Below, one piece after another: positions 10,770 to 22,670 of a stretch of 64,000 nucleotides of DNA. The position numbers and the translations under genes are program-made. Position 1 is the first letter of the stretch; each line of letters begins with the position of its first letter. Below the pieces are notes generated by a model, which saw only the letters and a list, made by a program, of their open reading frames with translations, was not told the origin of the DNA and made no database searches. Source of the DNA: Ctena decussata (taxonomy: Eukaryota; Mollusca; Bivalvia; Lucinida; Lucinidae); assembly GCA_963989385.1 (NCBI GenBank), contig OZ022509.1, positions 78,266,667 through 78,330,666 of the forward strand, written 5' to 3'.

Positions 10770-11060
10770 CTTATTCTGTTGTGGTTCTCTGTTGCCTGTT
10801 TTTGGTGTCAGAGTTTCTGTGATGTTTTACCTTATGTATGTTCTTATTATTTTTGGTTCGGTTTGGGTTGCTGAGTGGCCACCTTTTGGGAACAAGCTCC
10901 TCACTCGGTTGGCCATATGTTCTCTGTATCTTGATTATTTGTAATCTTAGTTGTTTCCAACTATGGTTTGAGGGCTGGATTTGGATTTTGATTGTTTCAG
11001 TTCCTGGTCTTTGCATACTTTTTACTTTTATCTTGATACTCATTCGCTCAATTGCTAAAA
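10770..11060 (+). mobile_element. Reverse-transcriptase element 3' end, inverted relative to its coding scrap
   Basis: Near-identical to the reverse complement of about 37,014-37,290. Shared runs include GTTGTGGTTCTCTGTTGCC, GTTCGGTTTGGGTTGCTGAG and TTTCAGTTCCTGGTCTTTGC. Homology stops just after GCATACTTTTTAC, defining the 3' terminus of this subfamily. It is followed by a (TCAC)n run. Confidence 0.7.
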
Positions 11061-12224
11061 CGCTCACTCACTCACTCACAAACTCACGACTTCACTCCCT
11101 TAGCAATTGGGCCAAACGAAGTCAGGGAAAATCATAAAAATGTGAGGTAGAAAAAGCTAAGAAATAGACTTTATATTAAGTGTTCCCCCGGTTACAGCTA
11201 GATCCTGGTGAGGTATCGGTATTTTTGCAGTTCAGTCATGCCATTAAATCTTAATTATGGCTAATAAACTAGGATATCGAAGTTGTATGAAAATGAGTAA
11301 GGAAAACATCAGTTTTAGGCCATGGTGCCGCATGGTTATATATCTATGCGCCAGTCATTTGTATCCTAAAGAAACGGAATTTTTACATTTCAGAGACTTG
11401 TGATGATTAGCTGATGTTAACAACCTTGCTCTTATTTCGACCCTATACTACAGAAAATCTCACAGGGTAAAGGACCCCAATCTTAAAACTCCGGCACTAT
11501 GGAAACAATTGAAATATAATTGCCCTGCACTTTGGTCCGGCTATCCCAGCGCCATTGTATTATTGTAGGCCCGGAACGTCCCGTTACCATAGTCTAGCTG
11601 CAGTTGCAGTTATCCGTTGAGGGATTATTGGGTTGCCCTTTATATTAATTCATGTTTTGTCCACCATTTTGAAGGACGTCTTATTAAATCAACAACCCAA
11701 CAAACTCTATTCGTTTATTGTGTTTCCGTTCATTCCTGGCGCAGCCCATCTTCGTAGGTTGGGGCGAGGATGCAAATGACAGCAGTCCGAATTGACCCGG
11801 ACGAGTTGAATTGCGGCCGAGTTGACCCAAGAGCCGTGAAGACCCCAGGCTTACAAAAAGCAGGCCGAGTTGACCCGCTTCTTCCATGACATACTATCGC
11901 CAGACAATAGTTGTAATCGAACTCGACCAAGGCTGATCACGATAATCCTCACTCGGGAATTCATGTTTTGTCCTTGTGTCTTTACTTTACAAAAGTACTG
12001 ATAATACCCAGGAAGCGCTGGATCCGTCCTGACATGACTAAAAAGTTGTTCTTTAAAAACGAATTTCATCTTCGACAATTATCTTTTTTAAGATGTTTCT
12101 TGTAAGACATTTTTAAGTTGCCTGAATGCAAATGCGCCCCTTAGTCAAAAGAAAGGGTAAATACTTCTGGCAATTTTCCAGACAAACGAGAAGGAATTTA
12201 TCAGAAAATGCAGTTTATTCGTGA
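11061..12224. other. No gene recognised
   Basis: Starts with a (TCAC)n run at 11,062-11,082. At 11,780-11,890 a short GCCGAGTTGACCC motif recurs. No reading frame with protein character. Confidence 0.4.
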
Positions 12225-12370
12225 TAGCGTATACCTGACCAATGCAACGACAACTTAGCATGTGACATAGTCTCACAAACAAAACGCACGTGGTCAATAT
12301 TTTACACGAGTCCGTGATTTTACCTTACAGTTAATGGAGGGATGTATACCTGTTTAAAGAAAACAAACAC
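12225..12370 (-). repeat. Short dispersed repeat, reverse copy of 6335-6495
   Basis: Reverse complement of the 6.4-kb repeat: CTGACCAATGCAACGACAAC, CATGTGACATAGTCTCACAAAC, CGTGATTTTACC and ATACCTGTTTAAAG in the matching order. Confidence 0.65.
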
Positions 12371-12642
12371 CACTTGTATTAACCTTACCCTGCTTTGCAA
12401 GAACAGAATGCATCGGAAATGCATGACGCGCCAACTTACATGTGCAGATCATGAGGAGGCTGATTATTCGCATTAGATCGCCGACATTTAGCAGACACTT
12501 GGATATGTCAATTGTTTTTCCGCCATCTTTGAGATGTAGTAACAGTAACTATGTAGGCGAAGCTTAGCGGCTATTCTCGGAACTGTGTATTACGGTGTCT
12601 AATTTGGAAGTTGTCCATCGCAAAAGAAAATTCAATTTTTGG

Positions 12643-12880
12643 GGCTCGACATGACAAATCCAACTAAGTGGCATGTGCGCCTAGTGAAGACTCAGATCAG
12701 CCTGGGCATCCGTCCAGTCTGATCAGAGTCTTTAATGTGCGCTTAGGGTGTAAGCTACCTCAATGCCGACAGCGAGGACTCTTCTCAGACTGGGCGGGTG
12801 TCCAGGCTGATATGAGTTTCTGCTGGATGCACATGACACTCTGTAGCTTTTGTCATGTCGCGGCTCAATTTGGAATCAGT
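12643..12880. mobile_element. GAGCCGCGACACG-type inverted-repeat element, copy 1
   Basis: Ends GGCTCGACATGACAAATCC and TTTGTCATGTCGCGGCTC are inverted repeats. The interior has CAGATCAGCCTGGGCATCCG and CAGACTGGGCGG...AGGCTGAT. There are eight or nine copies in the window (16.0, 27.2, 44.25, 46.0, 50.0 and 50.35 kb, plus a half copy at 15 kb). It is non-coding. Confidence 0.8.
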
Positions 12881-14167
12881 TTGTAGATGTTTATATACAG
12901 CTGTCTATTTCAGGAAATATCACCCGCGTTGTTAGAAAATATGAACGAAAGCATTTGGGAATGTGTGACAAGTCCACTCTGAAACCCTCTGTCCATTCAG
13001 GCGAGTAACGTATATATTCAAATAGAAGACGGGACGTTTCAATTCCAAAGCAGTCTCAAAGATCTAGATCCGTCTTGAAAGACGGATCTAGGTCTCTGCG
13101 ATTTTTTTGAACAGAAAATCGTGATTTTTATGCTGAATTACAAAATACTGCTTTACATAGCTGCGGATATGTTTGAAGGATAAACGCACGTCCTATCACC
13201 GCATAGGGTACGTGTTTATTTATGTTTAAAAGGTCGTAAGACAAAATATTTGCGTGATTATGTTACTCCTGACCAGACCAAACAGAGTCCTCAGGGGCGC
13301 GTGTCGATCTGTATATTTTCAGTTTGCACATATATTTTACGAGAGGTGGCTAATGCTATATCTGATGTCAGTCTAAAAGTGGTTACAGTGTAACAATATT
13401 TTGATATGTATTGGTACACCGCGATTTTCGTTTGCCAATTTGTTTCAAAAAGGAATAAGTTGGTGTCTTCCTGTTTGCTTGCTTTTCCAAGAAAGGTTTA
13501 CTGTGTAATGAACGAATGTGTTCCCAGTGAGGGAATTTCTATTAACAAAGACACAATGTATGCTAAAAATTATTTTTATTCTGAAAATTGCTTGTTTCGA
13601 AAATAAGCATATCCGTAACTTGAGTATAAATCATTTAGCGGGAAACAAATCTGGTGTATTTCAGAACAAATTCTTCCAAATAAATAATTAATGTCACTCC
13701 GTAAAATTTAGCTGTTTCTGTACTGAGTTATGGTTTTGACGTATATACGAATTACCGTAGAGCTTGAGTTATGGTTTGTGCAGACAACATTTATTCCATA
13801 GGACGTCACAGAGCATTTCTTATCTGCACTTACATGGGCATATTACTCTTTTGTCTAGTACAATACATTTATCAGACAACTTCAAGAAAAGTAATACGTT
13901 AAATGCAACTTTAAGAGGAAAGTGCTTGAGACGTACTGCTATCTGACAGATTTTGCCAATATTTTGATAGAAGGGATTAGGATACACAATATTTCTTGTC
14001 AGGTTTGTCGTACTGTTTCTTTCATTTAACAACGACTCCCGTTTTATATTGGGGGCTACTCTGAAATGTAATAATTTGCCCCTCTCTCTCGACATTTGTC
14101 ATTCTTGTTCGCGACACAGTGGCATAACCTATTCTACATATCTGTGAAGTATCATGAAAATATGTCA
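12881..14167. other. No gene recognised; one small hairpin
   Basis: 13,059-13,100 is a hairpin built of AGATCTAGATCCGTCTT and its near complement. The rest shows no gene or shared repeat. Confidence 0.4.
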
Positions 14168-14955
14168 AAGGATATTCGAGTCGCAGAGCGAATTGTCAAA
14201 AAGCATCAAAGGGGAGATAACACAAAAAGTTCAATAGCAAGAGTTACAATTCTTGTAGTCGACACATTGTCATGACCTGTTTACATTACTGTGAAATATC
14301 ATGAAACTATGTCAAAGGGTATTCGAGATATGAAGCCGTCAAGAAAATGTTTACGTACGGACGCTAGGCTCATCACTATATACCCCGAATCTTTCGGTCG
14401 GAGAATAAAAATTTTTGGTGGTCAGTCATCGTTTGGTTTATTGCTTACTGGCATATTTTTTTTTTCGTCCAATTTGATTATATTACGATGGTCCCCAGGT
14501 CGCTCATCGAAACAATTCTACAAGGTGCACCTCCTGGTATCGAACGTAATCTATCGTCGAAGGATATTCGAGTCACAGAGCGAATTGCCAAAAAAGCATC
14601 AAAGGGGAGATAACACAAAAAGTTCAATAGGAAGAGTTACAATTCTTGTATTCGACACATTGTCATGACCTGTTTACATTACTGTGAAATATCATGAAAC
14701 TATGTCAAAGGGTATTCGAGATATGAAGCCGTCAAGAAAATGTTTACGGACGGACGCTAGGCTCATCACTATATACCCCGAATCTTTCGGTCGTAGAATA
14801 AAAATTGTTGGTGGTCAGTCATCGTTTGGTTTATTGCTTACTAGCATATTTTTTTCGTTTTTCGTCCAATTTGATTATATAACGATGGTCCCCAGATCGC
14901 TCATCGAAACAATGCTACAAGGTGCACCTCCTGGTATCGATCGTAATCTATCTGA
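14168..14955 (+). repeat. Tandem duplication, 393-bp period, two units
   Basis: AAGGATATTCGAGTC at 14,168 recurs at 14,561, and TTACATTACTGTGAAATATC at 14,281 recurs at 14,674, both offset by exactly 393. Units are about 95% alike by eye. A frame open in both units (starting MKYHETMSKGIRDMKPSRK) diverges in length after a small indel, so it is probably not coding. Confidence 0.8.
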
Positions 14956-15011
14956 AGAAGAGAGTTGGCTGTAGAAATTATTTAAATACCAAATTTGAGT
15001 ATACCTAGAGT

Positions 15012-15420
15012 AATAAGCTACCTTCATGACGCCGGGCCGGGTAGCGCAATCGGTAGGGCGCCTGACTCGTAAGTCAGAGGTCCTGGGTTCGAATCCCGGT
15101 CTGGCCACATACTTTCGTTTCTCCTTCCGCTGATTCAAGAAGGGCAGTTGTCAGTTACTGGCGAAATTATGTGCACTTAGTATTGGTTAACCGCTTAGGA
15201 GGTCTAAGCCTGCCCAGGAATAGTGTGGTTAGGTTAACTGACCGTCCCGACATGACCTTAGTTGTTTACCGTAGACGGTAAGCATCAAATCAACCAACCA
15301 ACCAACCTTCATGACGACAGCGAAGACTATTTTAAGACTAAGTGGATGCTCAGGCTGACCTGAGTCTTTGCGAGGCGCACATGCCACTTCGTTGGTTTGT
15401 TCGTGTCGCGGCTCATTTAA
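15012..15420. mobile_element. Right half of a GAGCCGCGACACG-type element, interrupted by a SINE
   Basis: AAGCTACCTTCATG before 15,030 and GACAGCGAAGACTATTTTAA to TCGTGTCGCGGCTCATTT after 15,316 are contiguous in other copies (compare 50,470-50,586). The SINE at 15,031-15,304 splits them, so it is younger than this element. Confidence 0.75.
15031..15304 (+). mobile_element. tRNA-derived SINE, copy 1, with 11-bp target duplication
   Basis: The head folds like a tRNA: acceptor strands GGCCGGG and TCTGGCC, A box TAGCGCAATCGG (15,042-15,053), B box GGTTCGAATCC (15,086-15,096). The anticodon arm CTGAC-TCGTAA-GTCAG has a 6-base loop, so it is not a working tRNA. The body (GAAGGGCAGTTGTCAGTTAC, GGTTAACCGCTTAGGAG, GTTAGGTTAACTGAC) matches the 45.4-kb copy. 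The tail is (AACC)n. Target duplication ACCTTCATGAC flanks it at 15,020-15,030 and 15,305-15,315. Transcription would be by RNA polymerase III, with mobilisation by a LINE partner. Confidence 0.9.
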
Positions 15421-16005
15421 AACCCAGCACATACAAGATTGATTAACTACTGAATGCTGACTCAAAATTAGATATTGTATTAATTATTTGTATGTTTTGT
15501 ACATTTATTTATATTTTTTTATTTATTTTTTACATTAATACCGCACGTTAAAACCCTTAAATCATGTACATATTAGAATCATAGTTTTGAAACTTGCAAC
15601 GACTCAAAACAATAAAAACATTTCTTATTAAAGGTCAACTCTTCTCTTTGGAGAAAAGTAAAATGAATTCATTGTGTTGACTTCATAATGCAAAAATCCC
15701 ATTTGCTTATGTCAGATGCTCTTTTGAGTCTTGTCGTGGTGAATCCATAGGAATTCGTTGACATTATAATTCACTCCACATAATGCTTAATTTAATTAAC
15801 CTAGAGACTAACAATAGAAAAGGACGTTGACATGTGTGAAAAGTTGTAATAGTAAAAACCATTAGCTACAATGGGGTTACTATGTGGCTGATCGGCAGCT
15901 GAAATTCAGATCCTTTGACATTTTGTCCGTGCTGCAGCAGTGTCACATACGATCGGAAATATTTGCACAAATCAGTCGCATTTCTCGCTGGTAAAGCTGG
16001 TACAT
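15421..16005. other. AT-rich spacer
   Basis: Poly-T-rich stretch at 15,500-15,535. No gene or repeat recognised. Confidence 0.4.
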
Positions 16006-16007
16006 TT

Positions 16008-16250
16008 GAGCCGCGACACAAGAAAACCAACAAAGTGGTATGAGCGCCCAGCAAGACTCTGATCAGCTTGGGCATCCATCAAGCCTGCCCAGACGTTTCG
16101 CTCAGCGCTTAAAGGGTAGCTAAAGGTCTCAGTACCCTCCATGCGGACAGTGAAGCCTCTGATCAGATTGGACGGATTTCCAGGCAGATCTGAGTTTTCG
16201 CTGGGTGCACAACCACTTTGTTGGTTTGGTCATGTCGCGGCCCTTTTCAC
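16008..16250. mobile_element. GAGCCGCGACACG-type inverted-repeat element, copy
   Basis: Begins TTGAGCCGCGACACAAGAAAA and ends TTTGGTCATGTCGCGGCCC. The interior CTGATCAG-TTGGGCATCC and GATTGGACGGATTTCCAGGC matches the family. Confidence 0.8.
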
Positions 16251-16344
16251 TCAGATAAGCTTAGGAGCTGTTTCCTTCATTGTTATCCAAACTTGTATAA
16301 TACCTGCACGTTAAGACATCATATACAAGACCACATAAAGAGCA

Positions 16345-16567
16345 GGGGCCGTATTCATAAAGCCACTTAAGGCGTTGCTATGCGGTTGCTAAGGCTAAAT
16401 ATCTATAAAGGAGATTCCCTACAACTATGAAATTTGGTCTGGAGGAACAGTCTTACAAAGACTGTTCCTCCAGAGTAAATTTCATAGTTGTAGGGAATCT
16501 CCTTCATAGAAATGTAGCCTTAGCAACAGCATAGCAACGACTTAAGTTGTTTGATAAATACGGCCCC
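16345..16567. mobile_element. Foldback element, nearly full-length palindrome
   Basis: Left arm GGGGCCGTATTCATAAAGCC pairs with the right end (TTTGATAAATACGGCCCC). The inner arms (GAGATTCCCTACAACTATGAAATTT and TCTGGAGGAACAGTCTT with their complements) pair almost perfectly around a centre near 16,455. Arms are about 110 bp. Non-coding. Confidence 0.85.
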
Positions 16568-17309
16568 AGAAGTTTACCCCCAGCGAGGATTCGTGCTGCA
16601 GTTTATGTTCCTCGCTGTTTTCTGTGGGTTCATTATGGCAACTCTTGTGATAATATTTCAGGTGCATGGGCACACTTTCATCTTTTGCGCTATTTATAAA
16701 TGGGCTAGGGGTGAGCGGGGTGGGGAGTCGGGGCAACCGTTTCGTGACTTTTGATGTGCTTCCCTGGACGACGTAGCCTATCTAAAATTGGGTCTTCATA
16801 AGGAAAAATACTGCTAGGAAAGCCAGTATCTTTCTTTTAGAGTTAACGCTAATGGAATGAAAATAGTAGAGTTGCTTCACCTGAAATTATACCCTCTTAC
16901 ATATACACAGTCAGACATATGTTAAGCATCACCCCAATTTTATTTGGAAGTTAAATTTCATATTCGATAAATTCGACAACGTTGCATAATGTATGCCTAA
17001 TTGTGAACCCAATCATGGTGTGTTACAATGCTTCACTCTTTAATTGCATGACTGTGATTCGGGCCTCAGACTCTATGACGGCATGTTCAGAAAGCTTTAA
17101 AGAGTGGGTTGGGGCTTGATGAATTGTCTTCGGCTTGGCCCACTGTGGTTTAACTAATAATTTCCTTGAACTCTGGATGACAGCGGAGTTTCGTTTAGCC
17201 AAGAGTACTTTTCTTTGTTTTATCAAAGAGATCAATTTGTTTTTGTTGTTTTTATGTCTTCGCTATGGTTCATTGATTGAGTAAGGGAGGCATTAAGCTA
17301 ACTGAACCT
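16568..17309. other. No gene recognised
   Basis: Short frames only. No repeat shared with the window was noticed. Confidence 0.4.
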
Positions 17310-17637
17310 TTTATGAGCAGGGGTGCATTCAAAGAAGGAACATAGGCCATGCAAAGCCTTTTTATCTTTTAACGATGACTTATTACCTGAAAAAAAACTG
17401 CATTGCAGAGAGAAAATACTGTGACAAAAGCACTCCGAATGGCAAACTCACCTGAATATTTGGTGGTGGTATATGCTGTAAATGGTACCGCACTAAGAAT
17501 TGAGAAAAGCTGTGAGATTGTTTTTCTGCTTCGTTTGTGTTTCAGTTAGCATTCAATGTGTGTAACCTATACACTACAGTTTTATATTATCAAATGCTCA
17601 TTTTTTCTGTTGATGGTATAAGTTCGTGATTTTCAGA
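17310..17637. repeat. Dispersed repeat, copy 2 (partner 3867-4205)
   Basis: Direct-orientation partner of the 3.9-kb repeat. As there, hammerhead-repeat similarity ends at GGCCA (17,345-17,349) and different sequence shared by both copies follows. Confidence 0.75.
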
Positions 17638-17729
17638 TAATAGACCTAGGTAATATATGACTCTGTTTATAAACCCAATTGATAATTCACTGTAAAACGC
17701 TATAAAAATACTGGATAAATTGTGATTCG

Positions 17730-18063
17730 CGTACGACCATATTATGGCTGCTTGGCACGCGTTTTGCGAGAATCGTTTTGATTGGCTTATTATGAATCGC
17801 GATTTTCGCGTTATCTACGTCACAGAGAAACGCAAATAAACTTGTCTGATTGGTTCAGTTATGCTACGCGAAAATCGCGGATAACACGCGTTTCGCATGG
17901 GTTTCTCGGGAAGCGATTTGATTGGATATTTGGAAAACGAGATAAACGCGAAAAAACGCGAACCAACGCGTTTCAAAACGCGTTTCATACACACGCACGA
18001 AAAACGCGTTGCACTCGCGTTCAAAACGCGAAAATTGTACGGTTTAGCGTTGCCGGTACTGTA
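17730..18063 (+). repeat. CGCG/CCAAT-rich element, copy 1
   Basis: Dense in AACGCG/CGCGTT words and in GATTGG (inverted CCAAT) at 17,780, 17,848 and 17,920. Ends GTACGGTTTAGCGTTGCC then GTACTGTA. The reverse complement is recognisable at 57,078-57,370. CpG density is far above the surrounding AT-rich, CpG-poor DNA. Frames across it arise from the composition and are not convincing genes. Confidence 0.7.
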
Positions 18064-18240
18064 CATACCAAATTTCAAGCATCTGAGCCAAGCAGTTCTG
18101 GAGAAGAAGATTTTAAAGTATTGTTTAGTTTCGAACCCAAGACTCCCTGGCCCAGGGTCAGTTTGGACCCTCGGGCCACCATCTGAACAAACTTGGTAGA
18201 GGACCACTAGAAAATGCTTCATACCAAATATCAAAGCCTT
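18064..18240 (+). repeat. Left part of an interrupted bivalve-type repeat
   Basis: Blocks such as CAGTTCTGGAGAAGAAGATT and GAACAAACTTGGTAGAGGAC, then ACCAAATATCAAAGCCTTTA, are typical of a repeat whose continuation (TAGGCCTAGCGGTTTCAGAG) appears only after 26,988. The 8.75-kb insertion separates the halves. Confidence 0.6.
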
Positions 18241-19906
18241 TAGTAGAGCAGACGGAGCCCCAAAAGTGCTCTCCTTAAGGACTTTACTGGTAAGGTTCTG
18301 CAAACATCAAGTGTTATATACCAAATTGTTTGTTAGCATGTCTAGTGTATGGGTCCGGCTGATGACATCGCCGCAGCTGAGTACTTACAGAGTTATGGCC
18401 CTTGAAACTTACGTACCCATAAACAGCAAAATTACACAATTTTTGTCGGTGTACGTCAAATATGTCCATTTATTTCAACTAAAGACAAGTGTTTGTCATT
18501 TTCCAGTTGTACGTTCGGTAAACAAATGGAATGAGCTAATCATAGAAGCTATTAACGAATATGGCTTATGAACAGTGTTTGTCCGTGCGTCTGTTTGTTA
18601 ATTACCGTTGATTACCAAAGGTTGACAATTTTCGACATAAATATTAGAATTTGTCTGTTTTATTACCATGACAATAAATATGTCAAGTCTTACGCAGAAA
18701 CTAATTTACAAGGTATTTCATTGTTGAATTAACTATCTAGATATATTTCAACATGTACGAAAGGTCAAGGTCACGGTCAAACAGAAAACGTACATAAATG
18801 ATGAAAATCTTCTTAAATTACTACTTTAAGACCAGCTAAATGGGCTAAATGCTTGGAAAACAGTATATATGTGTAATTTCTAATAACTCGAACTCATTTA
18901 GATAATATGTGCTCTATATATTTATTTTTACATCCGTCCGTACGTCGGTTTGTCAATAGCATGTGTTCACCACTGTTTTGGCAGTCAACTTCTCAAAAAT
19001 GACAAGCTTAACAGTGGTCAAAACTAGCCGCTGATTATACATGCGTTGTAGTTGCATACTCTGGTGTCATTTTCAGTCCCATCCGGTACTTTAAGATTGT
19101 CTTCGGGCCGTATGTCCTTGTCAGTTCATCCATTTGTTCGTCTGTCCGTCCATCTGTCAGTTGAAATTGATCGAATGATACATTAATAAAAGCTAGTAGA
19201 TTTTTAAGCTCCAATATCTCCCTCTCCTTTTATGAGATACTTTTTCAACATGTTCTTTTTTCTTAAAGCCCAACGTCTACAAAGCATTTCCCTACTTTCT
19301 GCTGTCTGAGTAATTGGCAGTTTGGCTGTTTCTCCCATGTTATATACGTGACCGTATCATTTTAATGACATTTGCATATTCTCAGCCAAATAAACACAAT
19401 AACAGACATAGATCTTAGTGTTGTAGAAAATATGCTTGAAAGCCTCTGAATTAAATCAATATTGTCTTCTGAAGCGTTAGAAACCGTACTGTTGTCTACG
19501 TTACCAAGAATGGACAAACTACTTAATCTGATTAGACTGAGCATGTAAGTACAATCAACGAAGAACACTAATGTATTTATATATCGTTAAATAAAAACAA
19601 ATGCTATCAAACTTGCAAAACTTTGCACTGTCATATACATTACCAAATATGAGTAACAATGAAATACATCCAAAATGGTATTTTGCGCTACAGAAACTGA
19701 TATTGCTAAAGTGGTCTTTTAGCATTCTATGGTGGAACTATATTATAAAGAAAGTAATTAAATGGTTGCCTAGAGGACTTGGAGTAGTCTGAAAATGTAC
19801 CACTGTCACACAAGGAGTTACTGATCAGAGGACTTTTAAAGTGTGTGTACACTATTAAATTATGGATGAAGGGGTAGAAGCTAATTTACGGATAATTTTG
19901 GATTTT

Positions 19907-19955
<49 letters not shown>

Positions 19956-20477
19956 ATTCTCCATAAAATGATATACTGTGAATGTACATTAGAACTGCCT
20001 CCCAGTTTTTATGAGCAATCAGGATAACTATTTTCAGAATGTGTTACCACATACTCTCCCCTATACTAGTTTCGCTTAACGTATATTGTATCAAATATTG
20101 TAGGACTGATACATATATAATGTGTTACTGTCGTGTTTGAACTCTGAATTACACCAATGCCATTTTTGAGTCAAAGGCACATCAGTTACTTAAAACTGTC
20201 GCCAGGCAGTTTTCAGTTTCATGACTTGATTGTATAGATTTAATATTACAAGACGAAACAAGAAAAGTAACTCACAGCATGCTCATAAATATTTTATGCG
20301 TGAAACACATTTTAAAACTGTTGATGTCATAATCTTGTCATTATCTCCAGTTTATTCTACATTTTAAAAAGGCTAGAGAAAAATATTATCATATACATTT
20401 AGGTTGTATGGTTATCAAATGATACTATTTTTCTATAAATGTAACAGTGAAAAAATCCCGGGCGCATATACAGCTTT
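18241..20477 (+). repeat. Unit A of the A A' B B' insertion
   Basis: TAGTAGAGCAGACGGAGCCC starts here and recurs at 20,478 (offset 2237). It contains a (CT)n run at about 19,910-19,952 and an AGGTCAAGGTCA direct repeat at 18,762. The first roughly 150 bases are a diverged inverted homologue of the last 150 bases of unit B'. No protein-like frame longer than about 100 codons. Confidence 0.85.
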
Positions 20478-22097
20478 TAGTAGAGCAGACGGAGCCCCAA
20501 AAGTGCTCTCCTTAAGGACTTTACTGGTAAGGTTCTGCAAACATCAAGTGTTATATACCAAATTGTTTGTCAGTATGTCTAGTGTATGGATCCGGCTGAT
20601 GACATCGCCGCAGCTGAGTACTAACAGAGTTATGGCCCTTGAAACTTACGTACCCATAAACAGCAAAATTACACAATTTTTGTCGGTGTACGTCAAAAAT
20701 GTCAATTTATTTCAACTAAAGACAAGTGTTAGTCATTTTCCAGTACGAATAAACAAATGGAATGAACTAAACATAAAAGGTTTTAACGAATATGGTTTAT
20801 TGAACAGTATTTGTCCGTGCGTCTGTTTGTTAATTACCGTCGATTACCAAAGGTTGACAATTTTCGACATCAATATTAAATTTGTCTGTTTTATTACCAC
20901 GACAATAAATATGTCAAATGTTATGCAGAAACTAATTTACAAGGTATTTCATTGTTGAATTAACTATCTAGATATATTTCAACATGTACAAAAGGTCAAG
21001 GTCACGGTCAAACAGAAAACGTACATAAATGATGAAAATCTTCTTAAATTACTACTTTAAGACCAGCTAAATGGGCTAAATGCTTGGAAAACAGTATATA
21101 TGTGTAATTTCTAATAACTCGAACTCATTTAGATAATATGTGCTCTTTATATTTATTTTTCCATCCGTCCGTACGTCTGTTTGTCAATAGCATGTGTTCA
21201 CCACTGTTTTGGCAGTAAACTTTTAAAAAATAACAAGCTTAACAGCAGTCAAAACTAGCCGCTGATTATACAAGCGTTGCAATTGCATACTCTGGTATCA
21301 TTTTCAGTCCCATCCGGTACTTTCAGATTGTCTTCGGGCCGTCTGTCCTTGTCAGTTCATCCGTCTGTTCGTCCGTCGTTCCATCTGTCGGTTGAAATTG
21401 ATCGAACGATACATTAATAAAAGCTAGTAGATTTTTAAGCTCGAATATCTCCCTCTCCTTTCATGAGATACTTTTTTCAACATGTTCTATTTTTCTAAAA
21501 GCCCAATGTCTACAAAGTATTTCCCTGCTTTCTGCTGTCTGAGTATCGGGCAGTTTGGCTGTTTCTTCCATGTTATATACGTGACCGTATCATTTTAATG
21601 ACATTTGCATATTCACATCCAAATAAACACAACAACAGACATAGATCTTAGTGTTGTAGAAAATATGCTTGGAAGCCTCTGAATTAAATCAGTATTGTCT
21701 TCTGAAGCGTTAGAAACTGTACTGTTGTCTACGTTACCAAGAATGTAACTGCTTAATCTGATTAGACTGAGCATGTGAGTACAATCCATGAAGAACACTA
21801 ATGCATTTATATATCGTTAAATAAAAACATATGCTATGAAACTTGCAAACCTTTGCACTGTCATATACGTTACCGAATATGAGTAACAATGAATTGCATC
21901 CAAAATGGTATTTTGCGCTACAGAAACTGATATTGCTAAAGTGGTATTTTATGGTGGAACTATATTATAAATAAAGTAATTAAATGGTTGACTAGAGGAC
22001 TTGGAGTAGTCTGAAACTGTGTCACTGTCAGTGTGTGTACACCTTTTTTATATGGATGGAGGAGTAGAAGATAATTTAAGGATAATTTTGGGATGTT

Positions 22098-22148
<51 letters not shown>

Positions 22149-22670
22149 TCCATAAAATGATATACTGTGAATGTACATTAGAACCGCCTCCCAGTTTTTA
22201 TGGGCAGTCAGGATAACTATTTTCAGAATTTGTTACCGCATACTCTCCGCTATACTAGTCTCGCTTAACGTATATTACATCAAATATTGTAAGACTGATA
22301 CATATATAATATGTTACTGTCATGTTTGAACTCTGAATTATACCAATGCCTTTTTTGAGTCAAAGGCACATCAGTTACTTTAAACTGTCGGCAGACAGTT
22401 TTCAGTTTCATGACTTGAGTGTATAGATTTAATATTTCAAGAAGAAATAAGAAAAGTTACTCACAGCATGCTCATAAATAATTTATGCGTGAAACACATT
22501 TTAAAAGTGTTGATGTCATAATCTTGTCATTATCTCCAGTTTATTCCCCATTTTAAAACAATGCTAGAGAAAAATATTATCATATACATTTAGGTTGTAT
22601 GGTTATCAAATGATACGATTTTTTCTATAAATGTAACAGTGAATAAAATCTAGGGCGCATATACAGCTTT
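20478..22670 (+). repeat. Unit A' of the A A' B B' insertion
   Basis: About 95% like unit A by eye, with small indels (2193 against 2237 bp). A (CT)n run lies at about 22,099-22,143, and AGGTCAAGGTCA at 20,993. The 184-codon plus frame at its start is not conserved in unit A, so it is not a credible gene. Confidence 0.85.

Noticed and set aside
14291..14974. Two related frames in tandem as a duplicated gene
   Set aside because: They come from the 393-bp tandem repeat and lose frame relative to each other after a small indel.
15035..15109. Functional tRNA gene
   Set aside because: The anticodon loop has 6 bases and the sequence continues into a SINE body found again at 45.4 kb with target duplications.
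17815..18303. 162-codon minus frame
   Set aside because: It spans two different repeats, and the CGCG-rich composition removes stop codons by chance.
20404..20958. 184-codon open frame as a gene
   Set aside because: It lies in unit A'; the equivalent stretch of unit A is interrupted and shorter, so the frame is not conserved.
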